DNA of 64,000 bases, from contig NC_089274.1 in the NCBI RefSeq assembly GCF_963678975.1, positions 19,741,133 to 19,805,132 on the forward strand, in the 5' to 3' direction. Within the stretch, counting starts at the first letter, position 1; every line of letters begins with the position of its first letter. The DNA comes from Dysidea avara (taxonomy: Eukaryota > Porifera > Demospongiae > Dictyoceratida > Dysideidae). The notes below the pieces were generated by a model. That model had not been told where the DNA came from and ran no database searches. It saw only the letters and a program-made list of their open reading frames with translations. A program made the position numbers and the translations under genes. This document shows positions 35,325 to 44,442 of this stretch, in pieces.

Positions 35325-35541
35325 TGCCATAATTTGTATATTGCACTGCTGCAGACCGCAGCGAGTGCATTATATTTATAACGCACTGGTTGTGGTTTTG
35401 TAGACCACAACGAGTGTATTATAAGTTATAATGCACCGACTGCAGTGCAATATACAGATATTGCACTGGCTGCGGTTTTGTGCAGCATAGCACAAGTGCT
35501 GGTGGCCAAGACCACTACGACACCTCATGCACCTAATAGGT
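35325..35541. repeat. Array of short palindromes (TATAATGCACT type)
   Basis: Successive hairpins built from tgcactgctgcag/cgcagcgagtgca, aacgcactggttgtgg/ccacaacgagtgtatt and tgcaccgactgcagtgca, then ggctgcggttttg. It ends at the palindrome ACCTAATAGGT (35531-35541). A matching inverted array is at 42,000-42,181. The mobile-element class is not known to me. Confidence 0.6.
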
Positions 35542-35693
35542 GGAAAGACACTTCACAGATCACTTGAATTCTTTTATAGCCTGACATGTAAAGGTCGATT
35601 GTGGGCCATAACGTCACCAATACGTATAATGTTTACAAGCAGCCAATGGCGATCGAAAAAGCCAACGCGGGTGGCCACAACTCTAGTCTACAT
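35375..35693 (+). repeat. Left arm of 6.8 kb-spaced inverted repeat
   Basis: About 93-95% identical in reverse to 41,843-42,158. Both contain tggtggc..agaccactac, cttttatagcctgacatg and gccaatggcgatcgaaa. Together they bound a 6.2 kb interior without coding capacity. Could be long terminal repeats of a large non-autonomous element or two separate insertions in opposite directions. Confidence 0.7.
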
Positions 35694-35702
35694 TATATAG
35701 TT

Positions 35703-35818
35703 AGTTATACAATGGCCATGAGTGCTCTGCCTGATATAAACGCACAAGCCTGAGGGCCGTCAGGCCCGAAGGCAAGTGCGTTTATACAGGCAGAGCACGA
35801 GTGCACGTTGTATAACTG
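35703..35818. repeat. 116-bp perfect-arm palindrome
   Basis: agttatacaa ... ttgtataact at the ends, gtgctctgcctg / caggcagagcac inside, then tataaacgcac / gtgcgttta, centred on gggccgtcaggccc. It can form a long cruciform. ACCTAATAGGT recurs just after it (35832-35842). Confidence 0.75.
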
Positions 35819-36194
35819 TTATGTACCACTCACCTAATAGGTGGGGAGAGTCTCACAAGACAGCTGTAACGCTTATAAAGGCCAGGTTTCTAACATTGAT
35901 TGTGGGTAACCAAGCCAGACGTTGCGATGACGTTCTCCCTGCAGTACTGCAGCCACCTGAGATATTGAAAGCTAGTACGCTATGGGTTATATCACTAACC
36001 TGCATTCGCTGTTCGACTCTCATCATGTAGTGCTCAGCATGCCAGCGTGCCATATACCAGACTAATCGCCATAGTGATTCTCTCGAGTGAAAAAAGCAGC
36101 TAAATAGACGGTTTAAGTAAACAAAACCTAACTACTAAACGATACTAGTCTAATTCTTACTATTCACACTGGCTAAACTCGAATGTGGTGGCAT

Positions 36195-36228
36195 GACAAA
36201 ACTGGTTACCACAATCGAACGTAAAGGT
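36195..36228 (+). other. Weak candidate first exon
   Basis: ATG in ggcATGACAAAAC opens MTKLVTTIERK and meets a donor AAAG|GTTAGT. It lies between the palindrome and the large hairpin. No family, no acceptor partner identified. Confidence 0.15.
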
Positions 36229-36316
36229 TAGTATTATTTAGAATATATTTGTTTTATTGAGTCATTGTCGAAGTGGACTACAGTTTAACCTGGGCTAAGA
36301 TAGCACCAGACTAGTA

Positions 36317-37066
36317 AGGTGTATCCTGTAACAGCCCAGCTGTAAAAAAAGGCGAGGCCAAGAATGCAAAAGTACATGTTCATGGAGTAACTACAACCAA
36401 AAGACATGATATCAAAATCTGGCCAAGAAAGCATTTACAGTATAGGCACTTTTGTGCATTCGTTTTCTATATGCTTCACATTATCACATCCAGCTAGCTG
36501 TACATGTGTGCTTGCAATATAAACAATACTACTGAGATGATAAAAGATATTACATTGCATTGTTACCAAAATTAATTTAACTAAAAATTTACAATTGGTA
36601 TCTACTTGGCCATCTTTTATTTTAATATGCAGTGCAAAAAGATGGCCAAGTAGAAACCATTTGTAAATTTTTAGTTAAATTAATTTTGGTAACAATGCAG
36701 TGTAATATCTTTTATCATCTCAGTAGTATTGTTTATATTGCAAGCACACATGTACAGCTAGCTGGATGTGATAATGTGAAGCATATAGAAAACGAATGCA
36801 CAAAAGTGTTTTGTTATTGTTATTATCTACTTTACCAGTTAGGCACTGGAGGGTGTGCACAGAAGGCAGAGCCTGTTCGAGGTGTTTACCCATAGCCTAG
36901 GAGCCTAAGCGAAAATCTTTGAGCTAAAGTGCCTATACTGTAAATGCTTTCTTGGCCAGATTTTGATATCATGTCTTTTGGTTGTAGTTACTCCATGAAC
37001 ATGTACTTGTGCATTCTTGGCCTCGCCTTTTTTTACAGCTGGGCTGTTTTTGGCACAGGATATCAC
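36317..37066. mobile_element. Near-perfect 300-bp-arm hairpin, TA-flanked
   Basis: Left arm 36,317-36,618 and right arm about 36,637-37,066 are inverted copies with only about four base differences plus one small indel near the outer ends. The loop is under 20 bases. Landmarks: cagcccagctgtaaaa/ttttacagctgggctg, ccagctagctgtacatg and its inverse, ctacttggccatcttt/aaagatggccaagtag. TA lies on both sides. The right arm alone carries a 117 bp insertion. It is a young foldback MITE or a recent palindrome. If transcribed it would give a long hairpin RNA. Confidence 0.85.
36809..36925. mobile_element. Small insertion in the right hairpin arm
   Basis: The 117 bp segment interrupts the right arm between caaaagtg and cctatactg, with AAAGTG repeated at both borders (36803-36808, 36926-36931). 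The left arm shows the empty site, so the insertion and its 6 bp duplication are clear. Class unknown. A tRNA-like word tgttcgagg is present. Confidence 0.7.
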
Positions 37067-37292
37067 TACTTTTTGTTGAATGGAGAGCATACAGTTCAGT
37101 ACTGAAGATTGGCTATTATATTACATAGTCATAGGAGACACTGCATGCATGCATGCATAATAACAGCTTCAGTATCAGATTAGCTAGCTAAATCAGTAGC
37201 AAAAGCTTCAAGTTCAGTGTTTAGAAGCGTTACTAAAAGTGACTTGCTAAGAGAAAACTTCTTTCAAACCGTTCAATTTTCCCTCAAGGACT

Positions 37293-37321
37293 CACGTGAT
37301 ATTTGAGTGATGTTTCACGTG
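37293..37321. promoter_or_regulatory. Two CACGTG E-boxes
   Basis: TCACGTGA (core 37293-37298) and TTCACGTGAA (core 37316-37321) stand 23 bases apart in a CpG-richer patch. bHLH-zip factors (USF, MITF/TFE families) bind this motif. They lie about 100 bases before a possible first exon. Confidence 0.35.
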
Positions 37322-37418
37322 AAAATAAGAACCGGGGATAGTGACAAAGTCGAGGCTACCATCTTAATGGTTCTTCCTGAAGCGGTGGGTTGGTGATATG
37401 ACTAGTCTCTGTGCGTAA

Positions 37419-37520
37419 CAAGTGGAGGCGAATCGGCTGCGAGTTGTTGCTGAATGTATGCCTAGGAATGGACATGATGGTGCTGAATACATCACACTAT
37501 TCTCAGTAGCGAATTGCCCA
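37419..37520 (+). CDS. Candidate exon, unrecognised
   Basis: Open frame of 34 codons (EANRLRVVAECMPRNGHDGA, then EYITLFSVANCP) ends at a strong donor CCCA|GTAAGT. Its first ATG gives MPRNGHDG. The GC content is above its surroundings. No partner exon found. Confidence 0.25.
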
Positions 37521-38238
37521 GTAAGTTTGTGTATAAGTCATTGTAAACGGATATATAACTACCGTCGTAATTTTAGACAGGAATCCCCCACGCCATAGTA
37601 ACTTCCTGGGATTATATATCTAAGCTTTTGTAGGCCAGATCCTTGCAGCTGGCTTGTTCTAGCAGCTGTGTGGGTCAGACCGCACTAGTGAGAATACAGC
37701 AAAACATTTCAACCAATCAGATGGTTGGTGATGACAATGAAGTTGTCAAGAGCAGACAAATGCTTCCATCAAAGACTATAAGGCTATATACTTTTATGGC
37801 TTCCTCTAGTGTATGGTGAAATCTTTGGCTATAAATAATGTGTCAGGCATTTGAATGATTAGCAAGTAAGTCAATACTACAAAACTAAAAAGTTAATATT
37901 TTTGAGGGCTCAGCTCAATGCGTACGTACAGTATACAATAATTACTATGCATCAATCGATTGATGTGACGATAATATGTGCAGATCTGAGACAACCATGG
38001 ACCCTACTATATAGTAACTGGGTAGGTATATAGAGTTATGTATACTCTGATATAATTGTTGAGTGTTGTAGTTTGCCAATGGTCGAAGCTAAATTAACCA
38101 TTTTAGATAGCTTTTTGTGTTTTTGAAGGTGTCAGGCAAACTCCAGTTGGGGCCAGGCAATAAAAGATTATTTTTCAAAACAGGAGAGGAACATGCTTAG
38201 GCCCGCAAGGTACAGGCTTAATCTATTTACCCCTGTAA
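37521..38238. other. No gene seen
   Basis: No exon with both splice sites and no repeat ends could be supported. Confidence 0.35.
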
Positions 38239-38539
38239 TGCATCTATCAATGTATTGCCCCACTACCCCTCCCTTCAGGCATATGTTATGGGGCTGTAGT
38301 GGGCACAACTGAATGTTAAATGCCCCATGGTAGGGCAAACCTATTGTGTCAAATCCCCACCCATTGGCTCCAGTTGCAACGTGGGGATTTACTTGGGATT
38401 TGACATAGCGTAGAAAAAATACTTGGGTGCTTAATGAATGATTGTCCCCCATAGTGGGGCAGCAGTTTCATGTCAATTCCCCTTGTAAAGCCCCACTTAC
38501 ATCCAAGGGGGGTGCTGGGGCAACACATTGGTAGGTGCA
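38239..38539. mobile_element. PIF/Harbinger-like MITE
   Basis: Ends TGCATCTATCAATGT and ACATTGGTAGGTGCA, continuing into a shared ttgcccca, are flanked by TAA on both sides, the 3 bp target of PIF/Harbinger elements. The inside holds further ccccac/gtgggg inverted blocks. No ORF. Confidence 0.75.
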
Positions 38540-38864
38540 TAATGAGTTTGCATCAAAAACCTTGTGTTAAAATTTAGGCTGTCTTGCTTTTGTTGTGCTT
38601 ATAGCAGCTAATGTGCTTATTCTTAAACAAGGACTGGAGAAACTACAAATTGTCTTCTACCTTTATCTATCAACTAGATCACTGCTGGTTATAAAATTTT
38701 CTTTGCTGTTGTAATTTGTTTACCATTATGCTATAACCATTAGTCCCTCCTAGTTTATATGTCTCCTAGCAACAAAAATTGTTATGTCAAAAATGTAACA
38801 TAGGTGTGAACCACAAAACAAGTCAAGTAATATATTACAATATTGGTCATCAACTGCTACCAGC

Positions 38865-39293
38865 TAGTGGTGTGCGATATCAGGATTTTTATTTCGATAT
38901 GTTATCGATACGATATTGGGGTAAATATCGAAATTTCGATACGATTTTCGATAATTTTTAATTGTGTGGGTGGTATAATTGCGTGGGCGGCTGATATTTA
39001 TAAATATGCTTGAAATACACTTTACACACAAACTATTGCATAAAACTAATAATAAGCATAGGAAACTGGTAGACAAGTTTTTAAAGTGGCTAACCAACCT
39101 TCATTTCTAGCGTGATTGTGCAATCACACACTAAATGCTGTAGATTTATCGAAATATTCTTTGATTTATCGCAAAATATTACCTTTTTGATAAATATTGA
39201 AATCTGCTAAAGCAGTATCGAAAATCGATACGATAACAATATCGACAAAATTATTGCGAAATCGATATTTTTTCGATATATCGCACATCACTA
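38865..39293. mobile_element. hAT MITE with 8 bp TSD
   Basis: Ends TAGTGGTGTGCGATAT and ATATCGCACATCACTA, with CTACCAGC on both sides (38857-38864, 39294-39301). These ends are a common hAT form. Inner atcgat/tatcga words repeat. 429 bp, no transposase. Confidence 0.88.
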
Positions 39294-39667
39294 CTACCAG
39301 CTTCAGTATGCTGAATAATACATCTTGGGAATGGCTATGTGGGATGCCCACTTTAATGTATATAAAATGATGTGATGCTCATGTTGTATAGGTGTTTTTT
39401 ATCTGCTGTCTCCTCCCATACAAGACCTGCCTCAATCTGATCAACCCAAGGAACCTATGTAGGACCTCCTGACCAAAAAGACTTTTGTAGAGTACACTTG
39501 TTGAAGTCCAACTACAACATGTGGTGAGTATAATTGGAATGTTGGTGTATGTGTGTAGTGCATATTAGTTGTGGGACAATGGCAGGGTCCTGGATTTGAA
39601 GAACTGGCCCAGACACATACTCAGCTTGAATACTAGTATGTACACACATAATGCTACACACACACTA

Positions 39668-39942
39668 CTGTATTTTTCCAAAATCTTGCAGTGTACAAAG
39701 TGCCATGTGCTAATGCGCACGCATGCGAACTATGAAATTTGGAGTTAAACCGCTGGTCTTACAGTACAGATACAAATACTGTACCGTCAATAACTTGTGG
39801 TAGTCTTCTACTGTTCATTAATCATGCTAAACAGCATTACAAAGATGTGTGAAACCGAATCAGCAATGACTCACTTTGCCAGATGCACGCGCATTGTTAG
39901 CGCTTGGCACTTCGTATACCGCAAGATCTTGGAAAAGTACAG
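39668..39942. mobile_element. TA-flanked foldback MITE
   Basis: CTGTATTTTTCCAAAATC on the left and gatcttggaaaagtacag on the right, continuing through cttgcagtgtac and aagtgcca. TA on each side. No ORF. Confidence 0.75.
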
Positions 39943-40009
39943 TATACATATTTGACATGTTAGTCTGACTATTTGATTACATGTTTTTAGTTAGCTGTGC
40001 CTTACCATA

Positions 40010-40638
40010 TGTGACTGAATTTGACAAAACAAGGCTTCGACGCACAAAGCTTTGTTAGGAGATATGGCGATTTTAAGGAATCATTGTGTAATAACTTCCC
40101 AGTGCCTACAGCTGTGCAAGCAAAATTTGCACCAATTGTTCATCTGTTCACTAGCTATCACTGAGTGGGTGTATACATTTCTGATACCCAAAATTAGCCC
40201 TGTTTTGAGCAGCTTTTTCGAGTGGGTAATAATATCACAGGTGGTAGTAATAGGGTAGGAGGGTGGGGGTGGACGGTGGTCTTAATATACGGGTATAAAA
40301 TGAAGTAAGAAGACGATTGGAATCCAGAGTCCAAGTTTGGGCTCTCCATGGCCCTCAAATTACTCCAAATTGACTGAGAACACTATTGGCGAGCTCTCTG
40401 TGAAGTCCTAGCTCACTACACACCATTATCACAAAGCCATGGCCATTTAATGGTGCCAATCTCACACTCGTGGCTTTGACAGGGTCGGAAGAAAGCTGCT
40501 ACAGAAACCAGACTTGTCAGTGCTGAAGGAAGTACAGTGTGAAATATGATAGTGTATTAGACCAGCAATCCATTTCTGGTAAAATCGTAAGTTTGATTTT
40601 GTGTGTGTGGAAGCCTTGTTATGTGAAATCCAGTCACA
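40010..40638. mobile_element. TA-flanked MITE (family 2), copy 2
   Basis: Same ends and interior as 20,401-21,045, about 94% alike by eye, with different flanks (cttacca before, ctgtatcc after), so it inserted on its own. Confidence 0.8.
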
Positions 40639-41842
40639 TATACTGTATCCCTTTCTGTATGTGCAGGGTGGATACTGATATTGTGACTGTTGGCGGGTGA
40701 ATTTATGGTGAATGGACAAATCATTAATACATGGTACCAAGACCCCACTACTATATTATGAACTCTTGGTGGTACTTCATAGCCAAACACTAGTGTATCT
40801 GGCTTCTTGTGCTATTGTAGTCATTTTTTTTAATTTAATGGGATCATCATAATGTAAATGTACATCATAATGTAAATGTGTACTATTACAGTATATTCAT
40901 GCTATCATTAAAGAGTTTTTATAATTGTGGGTGGTTGCATGAGGGTCTAACAAGGGCTGCGACTGAAAGGTGATGCGCTTTTCAGTAGTGAACACTCAAG
41001 TTTCACCGTCACTGAATGGCTGGGGCAGGATTAGAGCCATGCATGGGTAATATAGCAGTAAATTACTTCAACTGTATCCCAACACTACAGTGGGTATGAA
41101 ACAGCTATATGCCGGTACGGCCCTGCATGGGCAGGGGGGAGTACAGGAGTAACACTATAACGAGTCAGTGGAGGCATACCGTGGCGAATTTAAAACAAAT
41201 CAGTGACTCGACTCACAATTAAACCCGGAGTTGACAGCACAGTGTCCATCAAATCAGCCAGCTTGCTATGGCTAATGTAATGACCTTGCCCACTTCCTGG
41301 CTGTTTTGGGAATTAAGGCGGGCGCCTCACACCTCGACGTCATGGCGGCAAGTTTGAATCTTCAAAGAGCACAAAAGCGATCTCAGAAACTAAAAAACAA
41401 CTTTTAGCGAAATTAAATGTACACATACATTGTGTAAAAAGCCCCTGATAGCCGCAGCCTTTTTACAATACGACTTCATAGTTGAAAGAAAATCGCCCCA
41501 ATGGGATGCGATGACGAAGAAAATGAAAAAAAGAACGATGCACATTTGAATAAATAATTTAATTAATGCATTGTAAATGGGTGGGCGATGGAACAAACTA
41601 CTGCAACAATTCGCCTGACTTTTCGCGTGGTAGTTACTCATTATACAAAGGTTACATTCCCACTGGTTTCGAGGTGGAATCTTTTAGTAAGGCTGAGGTT
41701 TCGCCATGCGGATTTTAAAAGATTGCGTAATCGATCTAAATGACTCACAGTGGTGGTCGCGTGTGTATTTTGTGGGTGCGCGCTTTGTTGTGCTTGGCCT
41801 CGCGACTAACTACCGTGAGTCTTGATAAGTACGTTTATATAT
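40639..41842. other. No gene confirmed
   Basis: A short frame MAASLNLQRAQKRSQKLK begins at cgacgtcATGGCGG (41,342) but has no donor. CpG content rises from 41,300. Possibly a promoter region, not supported further. Confidence 0.3.
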
Positions 41843-42158
41843 ATGTAGACTAGAGTTGTGGCCACCCGCGTTGGCTTTTTCGATCGCCATTGGCTGCTTG
41901 TAAACATTATACGTATTGGTGACGTTATGGCCCACAATCGACCTTTACATGTCAGGCTATAAAAGAATTCGAGTGATCTGTGAAGTGTCTTTCCACCTAT
42001 TAGGTGCATGAGGTGTCGTAGTGGTCTTCGCCACCGGCACTTGTGCTATGCTGCACAAAATCGCAGCCAGTGCAATATCTGTATATTGCACTGCGGTCGG
42101 TGCATTATACCTTATAATGCACTCGTTGTGGTCTACAAAACCGCAACCAGTGCGTTAT
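41843..42158 (-). repeat. Right arm of 6.8 kb-spaced inverted repeat
   Basis: Reverse copy of 35,375-35,693. ACCTATTAGGT stands at 41995-42005 and again at 42171-42181 just outside. Confidence 0.7.
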
Positions 42159-42186
42159 AAGTTATAATGCACCTATTAGGTAGGGT

Positions 42187-42565
42187 TTCCACTCAAAACA
42201 GGAAGGTGCTTCATATTGTTGTTTTTGGAGATTTTCACACAGAATTACCTTTAAGATAAAGCAAACAAGTGCTAATTTGTTACTGGAATGTTTGCAGCAG
42301 TTGTTATCTGCACAATTTTAACATATGTAAATATCCAAAAAGTGGTCATGTGACCAAAATCCCTTCATATAGAATTTCCACTTCAAACTAAGACGATACT
42401 TCAGTCTTTTTCATTTTTTCTGACAATTTTCATGCAGGCTGACCTTAATATAAGTAAACTAAACAAGTGCTAATATATTATTAAAATTACTTTCAATATC
42501 AGTGCAGTTTTAACTGTAAATAGCTACCTAAAAAGTGGTCACGTGGCCAAAAATCCCATTACAGT
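42187..42565 (+). repeat. Tandem pair of about 185-bp units
   Basis: Each unit runs from tttccactcaaa through caagtgctaat to aaaaagtggtcatgtg(g)ccaaaa. The two differ at many sites. Confidence 0.65.
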
Positions 42566-43197
42566 CATAGACGTGTGCTATAGCACTACAAGGTGTAGAA
42601 GTCTTCATTATAAGGCAAGGAAATACACTAATTGTGGCTTTGGTCATCCCAAAATGCAATGATTTTCTAATAAGCTGCCTAATTTAATTGTGTACTATGA
42701 AATTTTAGTGACTACGTTGATGTACTGTACAGAAAGTAACCCATACAAACTAGTCATAAACTCTTGTCATGGTTGTTAAGGTACTGGCTACTGCTTAAGG
42801 CTTAAAACATTAACTAACAAAGCACAACAAGAGCAAACAATACCAGCCTAGCTTATTTCATGCAAGTTATATGCATAGCACATTTAGCATGTACCAAATG
42901 ATTCCAGTTTTATATACTAATAAGTTTACAAATACTATACTGTAAGGGATATTCCATGCATTGTTACTGGAATGTTGTGATAGTAAGGATCATTAATTTG
43001 TCTACTGTGTGTGCATCAGAACATCATCCTCAGTCTCCATATTGGAGTATAGCATGTTTGATAACAATGAAGCTTTCCCTAGTATGGAATGCTGGTGTAA
43101 TCTTCTACTGAAGAGAGTTCAACTTTATCACAATCTACTGAGTTGTTTTTTTTTGATAGTGCCAAAGCTATTACATTCTAATATGGCCATCAAATTT
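42566..43197. other. No gene seen
   Basis: AT-rich, no supported feature. Confidence 0.35.
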
Positions 43198-43470
43198 ATT
43201 CAGTGTTCATCACAGAGTGTGTACTGGTCCAAAATGGTCATCACAACTGATTGAATGGGCAGGGAAACATTTCTCAACATCAATGTTCTTAAACTATGAG
43301 CCTGCAAGTCGTGTTGTGATCTCGTCATTTTCAATACCAATAAAATTTTGACGTCAGTACCCTTCAATTATCATTGTGTCTAATTAAATTTTTGATATTA
43401 CTCTATTAAGACATGAAATGGACTAGGTGTCTAGTCTACATTGTGATAGTTATGAATGACTTTGCTATTT
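43198..43470 (+). pseudogene. Relic of LCMT1-like exon 4 and its intron
   Basis: cagtgttcatcacagagtg, ttgaatgggcagggaaac and aactatgagcctgcaagt match 19,385-19,505 with a deletion and substitutions. The following bases match 20,040-20,115, so about 500 bases between are missing. Confidence 0.75.
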
Positions 43471-44283
43471 CCTGTGTGCATAGCATACTGATTGGCCTTT
43501 ACATGTACACAAAATCAACTTATTTGTTAGCACAGACTTTTCCCTTCACTAATAAATTAGGCACGGTTGTTGCATACTCTTTTAGTCCTTTCTTACTATC
43601 TGTCCTCATAATATGTGACATCATTTACCTGTGAATTGTGGTCATACATGGTAGACAGTGTATCCATAATGATAATCTTACAAATTAGATCGTTTTACAA
43701 TACTTCCCTTGTAATGTTTTCTTTCCAATATAGGTACATATTGTGCAGTGGTTTTCTAAAATTATTTTTCAGAACATCATGTGTGTCAGCAGGTACCATC
43801 TTATCTTTCCGCATGACTGTCTACACCCACATGACAATACAGCTTGTGATCTGTACATATAAACTCCTTGCAAGATGACATCAGGAGCTCATCAATACCC
43901 AAAGGGTTCCTAGCAACATCTTACTTTGACATATATAGTTTTGATAGTTTGATCTGGCTCAGCCCTGCACTTTAACAAGTGTTTTGATGGGACCCATGCC
44001 ACCTTTCAGGGACTGTCATCTCATCTTAAGTTAACAAGAATAACTTATGAAATATTTTGTTTGGTGCATGGCCATTATTCTTGATACTCTAGAATGGTAA
44101 CTATTTACTTTAGTAGACTCCAACTGTTTACTGGTACATTGGCAATTCTACACTAAGAAGCACCCACCAGCAAAAGCAGCAGAGCTCAGATTTGTGAATC
44201 TATAGGCTAACTAATAAGCCCTGTGTGATTGCTAACATATTCACATACTAAATTAATGTCATCATTACTGTTATAATTTGCAG

Positions 44284-44442
44284 GCTATTATGCCAGAGTG
44301 ACAGCAGTACACAATCTTGTGACTTACCATTAAGAGTCAGATGATATCACTGGGTCAGGGTTTGATACTATCTATTGGAGACTATGGGCTATGTGCATCC
44401 AAACAATCATTTTGAGGTGGATCTTGCTACTGTCACCTCCAG
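44284..44442 (+). pseudogene. Relic of LCMT1-like exon, unit 2
   Basis: Same length (159 bp) and the same broken frame as 5,380-5,538. Confidence 0.8.

Larger units (their letters stand above)
4663..43559 (+). repeat. Tandem segmental duplication, unit 1 (38.9 kb)
   Basis: From ggcacggttgttgc at 4,663 onward the sequence recurs from 43,560 to the window end in the same order and orientation. Offsets drift from 38,897 to 38,952 through small indels. The bases before the two starts differ (ctggtcagtgt against ctaataaatta), so the right end of unit 1 abuts the start of unit 2 without evident homology at the junction. Differences between units look like about 1-2% substitutions plus small indels, for example 29 extra bases near 55,340. 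This is either a recent tandem duplication or two alleles joined by assembly. Confidence 0.85.

Noticed and set aside
35325-35541. CRISPR-like array
   Set aside because: Units are palindromic and variable in sequence and spacing, with no constant repeat and unique spacers.
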